DNA of 64,000 nucleotides, from the NCBI RefSeq assembly GCF_002920535.1, contig NZ_PQSS01000026.1, positions 25,614 to 89,613 of the forward strand, read 5' to 3'. The translations under genes were made by a program, and so were the position numbers. The stretch is from Streptomyces sp. Ru71 (GTDB lineage Bacteria > Actinomycetota > Actinomycetes > Streptomycetales > Streptomycetaceae). The notes beneath the pieces were generated by a model. It saw only the letters and a list, made by a program, of their open reading frames with translations. It had not been told where the DNA came from and searched no databases. Within the stretch, counting starts at the first letter, position 1, and every line of letters begins with the position of its first letter. Positions 8,434-18,773 of this stretch are shown here, piece by piece.

Positions 8434-11400
8434 GTGAGACACAGACAACGGCACGTCAGACGCATGCGGACCGTGGCCGTGACGGCCGCGTCCGCCGTTC
8501 TCGTTTCGTTAACCCCGCAGGTGGCCTTCGCCGCCTCCGGGGACGACACCGACGGCACAAGCATCGCCGACACCATCAAGGGCTGGTTCTCCGACGACGA
8601 CGGGGGCGGCCTCCGGACACCGAAGGCACCGAAGACCGGCGGGGACCCGGCCCTCCCCAGCCGGGACAAGCTCCCCAAGGGCGCCAAGGCCCCCAAGGCC
8701 ACGCGTGTCGCCGAACTCACCACCCGCCGCACGCCGTTCGCCCGCTACTGGCGGATGTCCGACGGACGGGTGCAGGCCGAGGTCTCCGCGGTGCCGACCG
8801 CCTACCGGGCCGGGAAGGCCTGGAAGAGCATCGACTCCGGCGTCACCGCGGCCGCCAAGCCGGGCTACGCCTTCGCCAACACCACCAACACCGGCCGCAG
8901 CTACTTCGGTACGGCGTCCGACCGGCTGGTGCGGTTCGAGGCCGCCGACGGCCACGTCGTCACCCTCGGCCTGCGCGGCACCGGCGGCGCCCTCGCGCCG
9001 AAGGCCGAGGGCAACACCGTCACCTACCAGGACGCGGTCTCCGGCACCGACCTGGTGTACGAGGTCGGGCCCGGGCGGGTCAAGGAGAACATCGTCGTCA
9101 GGCAGCGCCCGGCCACGGCTCCCGTCTTCACCTTCACCCTCGACACCGGCGGACTGACCCCGAAGGCCGGCAAGGACGGCGCCATCCGCCTCTACGGCGA
9201 CGGCGACTCGCCCGTGCTGGAACTCCCGCCCGCGTTCATGACGGACGCGAAGAAGGACGCCGAGTCCCCGTACGGCACCCGGTACAGCACCGCCGTACGC
9301 CAGCAGCTCACCCGCGACGGCAAGCGCTGGACGGTGACCGTCACCCCCGACGCACGCTGGCTGTCCGCACCCGAGCGGCAGTACCCGGTGACCATCGACC
9401 CGACCATCACGGTCGCGCCGCCGCCCTCGCAGGCGCAGGACGTGATGATCTCCTCCGACGGCCCGGCGGAGAACTACGACTCCTCCTGGCGGCTGTCCGT
9501 CGGCAACACCAGCACCGGCAGCTCCCGCGCCCTGCTGCGGTTCCCGGTGACCGGCATCCCCGCCGGCACCAAGGTCGACTCGGCCGAATTGAAGCTCTAC
9601 TACGACCAGACCCACACCTCCAGCTCCAGCGAGGTGCAGCTGGAGGCGCACCGCGCCACCGCCGCCTGGGACGAGTCCACGGCGACCTGGAACAGCGCCT
9701 CCGGCATCACCGGCGAGCTGTCCGGCACGTCCGTGGTCGTCGACGACGGCGACACCGGCACCACGGCCGCCAAGGGCTCCTGGCCGGCGTCCGGCAACAC
9801 CGCCTACACGCAGTACGCGGTCAACAAGGACTACCTGTACAACAAGGACTCCGTCGCCGGCGACACCTACACCTGGCAGCCCAGCCTCCCCGAGGACGGC
9901 ACCTACCAGGTCGAGGCGCACTACGTGCCCGCCGAGGACCGGGCCACGTCCGCGCCGTACACCGTGACCTACGACGGCGGCAGCAAGACGTACACGGTCG
10001 ACCAGCGGGCCGGCTCGGCCGGCGTGTGGAAGACGCTGGGCAGCCACCCCTTCAAGGCCGGCACGCTGGGCAAGGTCGTCCTCGGTGACGGGCCCGCCTC
10101 CACCTCCACCTCGGTGATCGCGGACGCGGTCCGCTTCACCAAGGGCGGCGTCGTCACCAAGCGGCCGGAGGAATCCAACACCTGGCACTCCTTCCCGGTG
10201 ACCAGGACCGTCCAGCAGTGGGTCGACGGCACCTACCCCAACTACGGCTTCGTCATCAAGGCCGGGGACGAGAGCCCCACCGGCCCCAAGGGCGGACCGC
10301 GCTACGAGGGCAGCGAGTACGCCTACGGCGGCGAGCACGCCACCTACCCGCGGCTCGTGGTCACCTTCGGCCGGCAGGGCGTGGACCTCGCGGCGCCCAC
10401 CACCATCCACGCCACCGGCGCGGAGCTGGACTGGTCCGCGTACCAGGACCCGTCGGCCAACCTCGGCGACGACCTCGTCGAGTACCAGGTGCACCGCTCG
10501 GTCTTCCAGAACTTCACGCCGTCGCAGTCCACGCTGGTCGCCCCCGTCGCGCCCGGCACCACGGCGTACACGGACTCCTCGGCCGTGCCGACCCGGGCCG
10601 ACGACGCAGACCCGCTGGGCCGCGCCTACTACTACATGATCGCGGTCAAGACCCGGGACGGACAGGTCATCCCGGCACCCACGCAGCTGGTGCGGCTGCC
10701 CAAGGCCGGCCGCATCACCAAGCTGGTGGAGGCGTCCCAGGACACCACGCTCACCGCGGCGCAGCCCACGACGGCGCACGACACCATCCTGGACGCCGGC
10801 GTCGCCAACAACTGGCTGATGGTCGGCAACAACTCGGCCACCTACGGCACCAGCCGGGCCGTGGCCCGCTTCCCCGCGCTCGGCGTCCCGGCGACCGCCC
10901 GCGTGGTGGACGCCCAGGTGAAGATGTGGTCGTTCTCCACGACCACCACCTCCGGCGGCGCCCAGTACGAACTGCGGCCGCTGACGCGGGACTTCGACGA
11001 GGCGAGCGCCACCTGGCAGAAGGCCGACGCCGCCACGGCGTGGACCGGCGCGGGCGGTGACACCGGCGCGGCCGTGGCGAGCACCGGCAACTTCACCAAC
11101 GACCCCGTCGCACGCGGCTGGGACGTCACCTCGCTGGTGCAGGGCTGGGTCAAGGACCCGGCGAGCGGGCACGGTGTGCTGGTGAAGCTGGCCGACGAGG
11201 CGGGCCCGCAGGAGCGCAGCCTGTTCGTCTCCGGCGAGGGCGTCGAGTCCCGGCTGCGGCCGAGGCTGGCCGTGACGTACATCGACTCCACCACGGACTC
11301 GACGTACTACGCGCCGCAGACCCCGGCGCGGATGACCCCGAACTCCGACCACACGGTCGAGGTCACCCTCACCAACACCACCACGAGCACCTGGCAGGCC

Positions 11401-14400
11401 GGCCGGCACGTGCTGACCTACCGGTGGGAGCTGCCCGACGGGAGCGATGTCACCAACGGCGGCAACCAGGTGCTCACCGCGCTGCCGGCCGATCTGCTGC
11501 CCGGTGACTCCGTCACCCTCCAGGCGCGGGTCAAGACACCGATCAACTCCGACGCGGGCAACAAGCGCACCGACTACGCGCTGATCTGGGACGTCCGCGA
11601 CACCCAGGCCGGCACCTGGGTCTCCGGCACGGACGGCATCGCGGGCCTGCGGCAGAGCGTCGCCGTCGAGGACCCGACCTCCGACCAGCTGGGCCTGGAG
11701 AAGTTCTACTCCTACAGCGGCATCAACACCGGCGCGGGCTCTTCCCTGATGAACAGCACCGCCGCGGGCAACGCCGTGTGGCAGTACAACGCCTTCAACA
11801 ACCCGGGCCGGGGGCTCAACACCTTCCTGCGCTTCGCCTACAACACGCAGGACACCTCCGACACGGTGGCCGGCGCGGGCTGGTCCGTGCAGGCGTCCGG
11901 GCCGATCCGGCTGGGCAGCCCGCTGGACTTCCACCCCAACCCGCGTCCGACCGAGGTGCGACTGCCGGACGGCGACGGCACCACGCACGTCTTCCGGCTC
12001 CAGGGCGACGGCACCTGGAAGGCGCCCGCGGGCGTCCACTTCCGGCTGTCGGCCAAGCCCGGCCTGGACTGCACCCCGAACAAGGACCCGATACCGGACG
12101 CCTGGACGCTGACCCGTCCGGACGGCACGCGGTTCCTGTTCGGCTGCGACGGCTATCTGACCTCCACCGTGGACAAGAACGGCAACACGCAGACGTTCAC
12201 GTACGAAGAGCGCAAGTCCAACAACAAGCCGACGAAGTTCCTGAAGTACATCACCGACCCGGCGGGCCGCCAGTCGCTGACCGCCACGTACTACACCAAG
12301 GCCGACACCGGCAATCCGAAGATCGTCGACCACCTCAAGTCGGTGACCGAGATCTCCGGCCGCAAGCTGACGCTGGAGTACTCGGACAAGGGCCTGCTCA
12401 CCAAGCTCACCGACGGCGCGGGCTCCGCCCAGCCGAAGGTGTTCGGCTTCGAGTACGACGCCACGCAGGGCAACAAGAACGTCAAGCTGGTGAAGATCAC
12501 CGACCCGCGCGGACACGCGACGGCGCTGGCGTACTACTACCCGCGTGAGGGCGACGACCCGAAGTATCACTGGTGGACGCAGACCCTCACCGACCGCCTC
12601 GGCGGCAGTACGGACTTCGCCTACGCGCCGGACACCGCCAACACCCGCTACACCTCCACGAAGGTCACCGACGCCGAGGGCCACGCCACGACGTACGTGA
12701 CGGACGACTACGGCCGTCCGGTGCAGTCGACGAACGCCAAGTCGCAGGTGACCAAGCTGGCCTGGGACGCGGACAACAACGTCACGTACATGGAGGAGGC
12801 CAACGGGGCGAAGACGGCGTACTGCTACGACCCGCTGACCGGCTATCCGCTGTGGAAGCGCACCGCCGAGCAGAACCAGGGCGGGGTGCCGCCGCAGAGC
12901 GACTGCGCTCCGGGCAGGTACCCGGTGAACTCGCAGCAGTTCGAGTACGTCAAGCGCCTCGACGGCTACTCCGCCGACCTGGTCCGCAAGACGTCGCCGC
13001 AGGGCCGTACCTGGGGCTTCGGCCATGACGCCTTCGGCAACCTCACCACGGTCACCGACCCCAAGGGCGTCTCCACGCCCGAGGACGGCGACTACACCAC
13101 GCGCTACGCGTACGACTCCTACGGCCAGCTGACCACGTCGACCGACGCCAACGGGCACGCCACGAGGAACAGCGAGTTCGGTCCCACCGGCTACCCGGCG
13201 AAGATCACGGACGCGCTGGACGAGACGACGGCGTACACCTACGACGAGCGCGGCAAGGTGCGCGAGGTCCTCGACCCGCTCCAGCACAAGACCACGCAGA
13301 CGTACGACACCTACGGCCGCCCGCTGGTGCGCACGGTCCCCAAGGACCAGGCGAAGAACGACCTGATCACCACGCCGGCCCCGGTGTACGACGCCAACGA
13401 CAACGTCACCAGGGCGACCGCGCCCAACGGGGCGGTGTCCACGGCCGTGTACGACGCGGCCGACCAGATCACCGAGGCGGTCGCGCCGAAGGACTCCGAC
13501 ACCGCGCCGGAGCGGAAGACCACCTACACCTACGACCGCACCGGGCATCTGAAGTCGACGACCGAGCCCAAGGGTTCGGCGACGGCGACCGACCCGGACG
13601 ACTACACCACGACCAACACCTACGACGAGATCTACCAGGTCACCGATGTGGTGAACGCCCTCGGGGAGAAGATCTCGTACGGCTACGACGAGGTCGGCAA
13701 CAACGTCAGGGTCGTCGACCCGAAGAAGAACCGCACGGCCGACCCGGACGACTTCGCCTCCACGATGGAGTACGACCTCGAACACCGCCTCACCAAGGTC
13801 ACCGACTCCGCGGGCAAGACCACCTCGCGCAGCTACGACAAGGACTCGCTGCCGGTCTCCGAGACGGACCAGGCGGGCAGCACGACCCTGATCAGCTACG
13901 ACGAGCGGGGCAAGCAGACCGAGGTGAAGGTGCCGCACGACGGCTCCGGTTCCGGCACGGTCTACCGCACCACCCGCACCGAGTACGACCAGGTCGGCAA
14001 CGTCATCCGGACGATCACCCCGCGCGGCACCGAGACGGCGAACGAGGACGACTTCACCGCGCGCACCGAGTACGACGCGCTGAACCGGCCGGTGAAGAAG
14101 TACCTGCCGTACGACCCGTCGGACAGCCGCTACAACAGCCCGAACGTCTACACGCAGACGTTCTACGACGCGGCGGGCCGGGTCACCCGGACCTCGCTGC
14201 CGCCGTCGCAGGGCCAGAGCGTCCGCAACGACACCGAGTACACCTACTACGACAACGGCTGGGCACGGACGTCGACCGACCCGTGGGACATCCAGACCTC
14301 CTACGAGTACAACGAGCTGGGCCTGCAGACCTCCCGCACGCTCACCTCGGCCGGCGGGTCCGTCAGCCGCACCATGGGCTGGAGCTACTACCCCAACGGC

Positions 14401-17100
14401 AAGCTGAAGGAGAAGACCGACGACGGCGTGCCGGTGGGCACCGCGGTCCCGCTCGTCGACAACTCCGACTTCCAGCACACCGCCTCCACCGGGACCTGGA
14501 GCACGGGCAGCCAGACCGGCCAGCAGGGATACGACCACCGCGTCCACGCGGCGGGCGCCGGCGCCGACTCCTTCACCTGGACGCTGGACATCCCCAAGGA
14601 CGGCACGTACACGGCCTATGTGAAGTTCCCGCAGACCAGCGGGGCCAGCAAGACCGCGAAGTACCGTGTCACCCACGCCCAGGGCAGCGCCGACAAGACC
14701 GTCGACCAGTCCACGGCGGCCGGCACCTGGGTGAGCCTCGGCTCCTACGACTTCACCCGGGCGGCGCCCGGCAAGGTCGAGCTGTTCACGAGCGCCGACG
14801 GCCCCGTCGTGGCCGACGGCGTGAAGCTGGTCCGTGACCTGTCCGGCGAGGTCGACGCGGAGAAGCACCAGTTCCGCTACGCCTACGACCTCAACGACAA
14901 CCTCTCGCTGATCGACGACCTGTCGCCCGGCGCGAAGACCGACAAGTACACGATCTCCTACACCGACGTGAACAAGGTCTCGAAGATCACCGAGTCCCTC
15001 GCCGGTGCGGAGACCACGACCACCAGCTACACCTACGACCCCAACGACCAGCCGGAGACGGTCACCCATCCCGACCAGTTCTCCAAGTACACCTACGACC
15101 TGAGGGAGAAGGTCCAGTCGGTCTCCGTGGGCACCTCGCCCGGCGACACCGACCCGAAGGTGTCCACCTACACCTACACCGACCGCGGTCAGGTGGGCAG
15201 GCAGGTCAAGGACAACGGCAACACCGTCGACACCACCTACTTCCTCGACGGGGCGGTGAAGACCACCACCGAGAAGAAGTCCGACGGCACGCTGGTCGCC
15301 TCGCACACCTACGCCTATGACGCCAACGGCAACAAGGCGAAGGACGCGTCGAAGAAGATGAACGCCGACGACCACGCGGCGTATCTGGAGTCCACCACGG
15401 ACTACGCGTACGACCCCGTCGACCGGATCGCGAAGGCGGTCAAGACCGGTCACGGGGCCACCACGGAGACCTACGTCCACGACGACAACGCCAATGTGAT
15501 CGAGCAGTCGGTCGGCGACGTCTCCACGGAGTTCCGCTACGACCGCAACCGGCTGCAGACCTCGACGACGGCCGGGTCCGTCACGTCCTTCACCTACGAC
15601 CCGCTGGGCCGTCAGGAGTCGTACTCCCGCGACGGAAAGGTCGTCGCCCGCAGCGTCTACGACGGGTTCGACCACGTGGTCGAGTCCCAGCAGATGGACG
15701 CGACCGGCGCGATGAAGTCGACGAAGTACACCTTCGACCCGCTCGACCGCACCGCGTCCAAGACCGCCGACGGCAAGACCACGGACTACCACTACCTGGG
15801 CCTGTCCCAGGAGGTGCTGACCGAGGAGGTCGCCGGCAAGCTCACCAAGTCCTACCAGTACAGCCCGTGGGGCGAGCGCCTGTCGCAGATCACGCACAAG
15901 GACGACGGGACGTCTGAGGACGCCTACTACGGCTACAACAGCCACACCGACGTCGAGACGCTCACCGACGACAAGGGCGACACCCGGGCCACCTACGGCT
16001 ACACGGCCTACGGCAACGCCGACGCCACGGAGTTCACGGGCATCGACAAGCCGGACCCGGCGAACCCGCAGAAGGAGGAGTACAACCCCTACCGCTACAA
16101 CGCCAAGCGGTGGGACACCAACTCCGGCACCTACGACATGGGCTTCCGTGACTACGACCCGGGTCTGAACCGCTTCACCACCCGGGACATGTACAACGGC
16201 GCCCTGGCCGACATGAACCTCGGCAACGACCCCTTCACGGGCAACCGGTACGCCTTCACCGGAGGCAACCCGATCAGCAACGTGGAGATCGACGGGCACT
16301 TCTTCGCGATCGCGCTGGCCGCCGTGGGCCTCGCGGCCGTCGTCGAAGCGGTGGTCGTCGCGGTCGTGGTCGTCGCGGTCGTCGCCGCCGTCGCCTACGT
16401 GGCCACCCAGGTCGCGGAGCGCATCCAGGAGAGCACCCGGGACGAGGCGGACGAGGACACCGAGGAGGAGCCCGCACCGGACCCGAGGCGCGTGCCGCGA
16501 CCGGTGCCCGACGACGACGGCCGGCGCGGCAACTGCGGCGACGGCTGGGTCAACTACAAGGACACCGACGCGGCGAACGGCAACCGGGCCCAGGGCGTCG
16601 ACGCCTGCCTGACCAAGGACTACCTGAACAGCCACCAGGGCACGCCGACGTCCAGCGTGCTGCCGCCCGGCTACCGCTGGGCGCAGGACTTCGCCCAGAG
16701 CAAGGGCCTGGTCCCGCAGACCAACGTCAACAACTGCCATCTGCTGGGCAACAAGCTGAGCGGTTCCGGCACGGACGCCCGCAACCTCGCCACCTGCTCG
16801 CGCGGGGCCAACGCCAAGCAGCGCGGCTCCGACCAGGGCGACGACCACATGTACAGCTACGAGAAGCAGGTGTACGACGCGGTCATGTCGGGGCAGGACG
16901 TCATGTACTCGGTGACACCGGTCTATGACGGGAACCGGACCGTGCCGACCGGCTTCCAGGTGTCGGCGTACGGTGTGTACCCGGACGGCACGATCGGGAT
17001 CAACCTCACCACCCTGATCCCGAACACCCTGAAGACCGGGGACAACCTGGGCTCACAGTCGCAGAACGGCTCGCCCGTCCCCACGGGATCGACACCATGA
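8434..17100 (+). CDS. giant secreted RHS/YD-repeat polymorphic toxin with C-terminal nuclease-like domain
   Basis: A protein of 2,888 residues. GTG 8434 has GAGGGG six bases upstream and starts a signal peptide cut near QVAFA-A. In order it shows: a DNRLRE-type adhesion domain (about 333-640) interrupted by a golvesin-like domain (about 453-570); a fibronectin-like segment (650-760); a second DNRLRE domain (768-951); an Ig-like segment (958-1082); a long YD-repeat region (1240-2570) interrupted by a second golvesin-like domain (about 2006-2132); an RHS core (YDMGFRDYDPGLNRF); and a hydrophobic stretch at 2623-2662. The tip (2743-2888) carries NCHLLGNKLSGSGTDARNL with His 2769, matching DNA/RNA non-specific endonuclease toxins (Endonuclea_NS_2). 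The YD cage is known to enclose such toxins. The next gene encodes SMI1/KNR4, a common nuclease immunity fold. The toxin activity is inferred. Confidence 0.88.
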   Translation: MRHRQRHVRRMRTVAVTAASAVLVSLTPQVAFAASGDDTDGTSIADTIKGWFSDDDGGGLRTPKAPKTGGDPALPSRDKLPKGAKAPKATRVAELTTRRTPFARYWRMSDGRVQAEVSAVPTAYRAGKAWKSIDSGVTAAAKPGYAFANTTNTGRSYFGTASDRLVRFEAADGHVVTLGLRGTGGALAPKAEGNTVTYQDAVSGTDLVYEVGPGRVKENIVVRQRPATAPVFTFTLDTGGLTPKAGKDGAIRLYGDGDSPVLELPPAFMTDAKKDAESPYGTRYSTAVRQQLTRDGKRWTVTVTPDARWLSAPERQYPVTIDPTITVAPPPSQAQDVMISSDGPAENYDSSWRLSVGNTSTGSSRALLRFPVTGIPAGTKVDSAELKLYYDQTHTSSSSEVQLEAHRATAAWDESTATWNSASGITGELSGTSVVVDDGDTGTTAAKGSWPASGNTAYTQYAVNKDYLYNKDSVAGDTYTWQPSLPEDGTYQVEAHYVPAEDRATSAPYTVTYDGGSKTYTVDQRAGSAGVWKTLGSHPFKAGTLGKVVLGDGPASTSTSVIADAVRFTKGGVVTKRPEESNTWHSFPVTRTVQQWVDGTYPNYGFVIKAGDESPTGPKGGPRYEGSEYAYGGEHATYPRLVVTFGRQGVDLAAPTTIHATGAELDWSAYQDPSANLGDDLVEYQVHRSVFQNFTPSQSTLVAPVAPGTTAYTDSSAVPTRADDADPLGRAYYYMIAVKTRDGQVIPAPTQLVRLPKAGRITKLVEASQDTTLTAAQPTTAHDTILDAGVANNWLMVGNNSATYGTSRAVARFPALGVPATARVVDAQVKMWSFSTTTTSGGAQYELRPLTRDFDEASATWQKADAATAWTGAGGDTGAAVASTGNFTNDPVARGWDVTSLVQGWVKDPASGHGVLVKLADEAGPQERSLFVSGEGVESRLRPRLAVTYIDSTTDSTYYAPQTPARMTPNSDHTVEVTLTNTTTSTWQAGRHVLTYRWELPDGSDVTNGGNQVLTALPADLLPGDSVTLQARVKTPINSDAGNKRTDYALIWDVRDTQAGTWVSGTDGIAGLRQSVAVEDPTSDQLGLEKFYSYSGINTGAGSSLMNSTAAGNAVWQYNAFNNPGRGLNTFLRFAYNTQDTSDTVAGAGWSVQASGPIRLGSPLDFHPNPRPTEVRLPDGDGTTHVFRLQGDGTWKAPAGVHFRLSAKPGLDCTPNKDPIPDAWTLTRPDGTRFLFGCDGYLTSTVDKNGNTQTFTYEERKSNNKPTKFLKYITDPAGRQSLTATYYTKADTGNPKIVDHLKSVTEISGRKLTLEYSDKGLLTKLTDGAGSAQPKVFGFEYDATQGNKNVKLVKITDPRGHATALAYYYPREGDDPKYHWWTQTLTDRLGGSTDFAYAPDTANTRYTSTKVTDAEGHATTYVTDDYGRPVQSTNAKSQVTKLAWDADNNVTYMEEANGAKTAYCYDPLTGYPLWKRTAEQNQGGVPPQSDCAPGRYPVNSQQFEYVKRLDGYSADLVRKTSPQGRTWGFGHDAFGNLTTVTDPKGVSTPEDGDYTTRYAYDSYGQLTTSTDANGHATRNSEFGPTGYPAKITDALDETTAYTYDERGKVREVLDPLQHKTTQTYDTYGRPLVRTVPKDQAKNDLITTPAPVYDANDNVTRATAPNGAVSTAVYDAADQITEAVAPKDSDTAPERKTTYTYDRTGHLKSTTEPKGSATATDPDDYTTTNTYDEIYQVTDVVNALGEKISYGYDEVGNNVRVVDPKKNRTADPDDFASTMEYDLEHRLTKVTDSAGKTTSRSYDKDSLPVSETDQAGSTTLISYDERGKQTEVKVPHDGSGSGTVYRTTRTEYDQVGNVIRTITPRGTETANEDDFTARTEYDALNRPVKKYLPYDPSDSRYNSPNVYTQTFYDAAGRVTRTSLPPSQGQSVRNDTEYTYYDNGWARTSTDPWDIQTSYEYNELGLQTSRTLTSAGGSVSRTMGWSYYPNGKLKEKTDDGVPVGTAVPLVDNSDFQHTASTGTWSTGSQTGQQGYDHRVHAAGAGADSFTWTLDIPKDGTYTAYVKFPQTSGASKTAKYRVTHAQGSADKTVDQSTAAGTWVSLGSYDFTRAAPGKVELFTSADGPVVADGVKLVRDLSGEVDAEKHQFRYAYDLNDNLSLIDDLSPGAKTDKYTISYTDVNKVSKITESLAGAETTTTSYTYDPNDQPETVTHPDQFSKYTYDLREKVQSVSVGTSPGDTDPKVSTYTYTDRGQVGRQVKDNGNTVDTTYFLDGAVKTTTEKKSDGTLVASHTYAYDANGNKAKDASKKMNADDHAAYLESTTDYAYDPVDRIAKAVKTGHGATTETYVHDDNANVIEQSVGDVSTEFRYDRNRLQTSTTAGSVTSFTYDPLGRQESYSRDGKVVARSVYDGFDHVVESQQMDATGAMKSTKYTFDPLDRTASKTADGKTTDYHYLGLSQEVLTEEVAGKLTKSYQYSPWGERLSQITHKDDGTSEDAYYGYNSHTDVETLTDDKGDTRATYGYTAYGNADATEFTGIDKPDPANPQKEEYNPYRYNAKRWDTNSGTYDMGFRDYDPGLNRFTTRDMYNGALADMNLGNDPFTGNRYAFTGGNPISNVEIDGHFFAIALAAVGLAAVVEAVVVAVVVVAVVAAVAYVATQVAERIQESTRDEADEDTEEEPAPDPRRVPRPVPDDDGRRGNCGDGWVNYKDTDAANGNRAQGVDACLTKDYLNSHQGTPTSSVLPPGYRWAQDFAQSKGLVPQTNVNNCHLLGNKLSGSGTDARNLATCSRGANAKQRGSDQGDDHMYSYEKQVYDAVMSGQDVMYSVTPVYDGNRTVPTGFQVSAYGVYPDGTIGINLTTLIPNTLKTGDNLGSQSQNGSPVPTGSTP

Positions 17101-17122
17101 CGGCACTCGGGAAGGACAACGG

Positions 17123-17665
17123 ATGAGTACGGCAGCCGACGTGGATCTCCTGATGCGGCTGATGCCACCGCCGGCGGACGGCGGCAGGACCGTCGACTGG
17201 GACGAGATGGCCCGGTCGTGGGGCCGGCCGTTCCCGCCCGACTACATGCGGTTCATGGAGGTGTACGGCGCCGGGGTGGTCCAGGACTTCCTGGTCGTCG
17301 TCGCGCCGCAGCCGAACGGGCCGCTGGCCGAGGTCGGCTGGGACGGCATGGTCGAGGAGACCGGCAACGCCGAGGACACCTGGGCGGACGCCTACAAGGC
17401 GCCCGGTCTCGAAGGCACCTCGCCGCGGCTGATCGCCTGGGGCGCGGCCTCCAGCGCCGATCTGATGTGCTGGGACGCCTCCGGCGAGGACCCGGCGGCC
17501 TGGCCCGTGCTGGTGTTCAACCGCGGGAAGATCGAGTTCAGCCGCTACGACTGCGGGATGGCGGAGTTCCTCACCCGTCTGCTGCGGGGCGAGTTCCCCG
17601 AGTGTCCGCTCGGGGACGTCACCCTCTGGGAGCGGGGGGAGGCCGCGTTCAAGAAGCTGGGGTGA
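17123..17665 (+). CDS. SMI1/KNR4 family immunity protein
   Basis: A 180-residue acidic cytoplasmic protein that starts 22 bases after the toxin stop. The N-terminal WDEMARSWGRPFPPDYMRFMEVYG is the family's entry motif: an acidic helix and then the lPxDYxxFMexYG turn. Conserved Trp, Gly and Asp positions follow, as in LIAWGAASSADLMCWDASG. SMI1/KNR4 proteins are a widespread immunity fold paired with nuclease and other polymorphic toxins. Position, orientation and size all fit a protector of the producing cell and its siblings against the upstream nuclease tip. The ribosome binding site is AAGGACAACGG before ATG 17123. Confidence 0.87.
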   Translation: MSTAADVDLLMRLMPPPADGGRTVDWDEMARSWGRPFPPDYMRFMEVYGAGVVQDFLVVVAPQPNGPLAEVGWDGMVEETGNAEDTWADAYKAPGLEGTSPRLIAWGAASSADLMCWDASGEDPAAWPVLVFNRGKIEFSRYDCGMAEFLTRLLRGEFPECPLGDVTLWERGEAAFKKLG

Positions 17666-17706
17666 CCCGGCTGAAACGCTGACGAGCGCCGAGAGGCGCT
17701 GAGAGA

Positions 17707-17740
17707 GGAAGGCCCGGACCGGTGACGGTCCGGGCCTTCC
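17707..17740. terminator. strong hairpin terminator between immunity gene and TPR-like gene
   Basis: Perfect 14-bp stem (17707-17720 with 17727-17740, GGAAGGCCCGGACC in the left arm) and a six-base loop. It lies between two convergent stops and can end both transcripts. Confidence 0.88.
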
Positions 17741-17758
17741 GGCTGCTCGCGGCGATGG

Positions 17759-18706
17759 TCACCGCGCCTTGTTGTGGGCGGCCTCGAACGCCGCCACGGG
17801 GTCGCCGTCGGCGTTCCAGGGCCGGCTGGTGACCCTGCCGCCGATGGCGTCGAACACCGGGGCGGTCTCCCTGGGCCCGCCGGCGGCGTTCAGGGCGTAG
17901 GCGAGCAGGTTGAGATCGGCGATGGCCGCCGCGTGGGAGAAGAAGGCCGGGCTGGGCCAGGTGACCAGCGCACGGTCCAGGAACTGCGAAACCCGGCTGC
18001 CGTTCCAGTGGTTGCGTGCCAGCAGTGCCTCCGCTCCGCCACGTGCCAGGGCCGAGTGGTACTGCATGATGTCCGCGGCGAGTTCCACGGAGGCGCACGG
18101 GGCGTTCGCCGGCATCCGGGTGCGCAGGGTGCCGACGAACTCCAGGACCTGGCCGAGGGAGCCCGCCTCCTGCGGGCTGAGATAGGCCAGCATGCTCAGG
18201 TACGCCTCGCGGTTCCAGCGGTCCCGGGCCACGATCTCGTTCCAGACGGCGAAGACCTCGCGCTCGGCGTACCGCTCCAGCCGGGCGATGCCCAGCATCA
18301 CCACCCAGGGCGAGGGATCCGCCGGGTCGAGTTCGGCGGCCAGCAGACATGACTTCCAGGCCGCCGCCGCATCGCTCATGCGACCGGTGCCCCGGCCCCG
18401 TTCGAGTTCCGACCAGGCCTGGAGCAGCAGCGCGCGGGGGTTGCGCGGCTCCCGTCTCGCCCAGGCGGACGGCAGATGGGAGTCCGAGAGGAACTCGGCG
18501 AGGACGGACAGCCGGTGGGCCCGGCGGTCGGCGCTCAGGTCGTCCGGTTCGAGTACCTGGGCCATCTGGGCCACGCAGATCTCCGTCCCGCCGGCCATGC
18601 TCAGCCGGGTCGCCGACTGCAGACGCTTCAGCAGCTTGCCGAGGTCGGCGTCGTCGAGTTCCGGGGTGAGGCGCGGGGTGCGGCCGCGAGGCGAGAAGAA
18701 GGGCAT
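17759..18706 (-). CDS. helical TPR-like protein of unknown function
   Basis: A 315-residue soluble protein with no signal peptide or membrane segment. Repeated helix pairs with TPR-like spacing appear from about residue 85 (NPRALLLQAWSELERG, DPADPSPWVVMLGIARLE). The Trp/Pro-rich pairs resemble DUF4034-type proteins, which also carry AW-R-RG-like turns, but I cannot confirm that family. It is the last of the leftward genes after the APC permease, with 67 bases between them. No function is proposed. Confidence 0.7.
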   Translation of the reverse strand: MPFFSPRGRTPRLTPELDDADLGKLLKRLQSATRLSMAGGTEICVAQMAQVLEPDDLSADRRAHRLSVLAEFLSDSHLPSAWARREPRNPRALLLQAWSELERGRGTGRMSDAAAAWKSCLLAAELDPADPSPWVVMLGIARLERYAEREVFAVWNEIVARDRWNREAYLSMLAYLSPQEAGSLGQVLEFVGTLRTRMPANAPCASVELAADIMQYHSALARGGAEALLARNHWNGSRVSQFLDRALVTWPSPAFFSHAAAIADLNLLAYALNAAGGPRETAPVFDAIGGRVTSRPWNADGDPVAAFEAAHNKAR

Positions 18707-18773
18707 GTACGGATGCTATGGGGGGTGAAAGGTGTCACAAGGGACGCACCTGGATCGTTACCGGATGCTTGTG

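Noticed and set aside
8509..16848. Very long open frame on the minus strand opposite the RHS gene
   Set aside because: Its composition is that of a GC-rich shadow (Val/Arg/Gly runs, no domain), while the plus strand encodes a clear signal peptide and ordered RHS domains.
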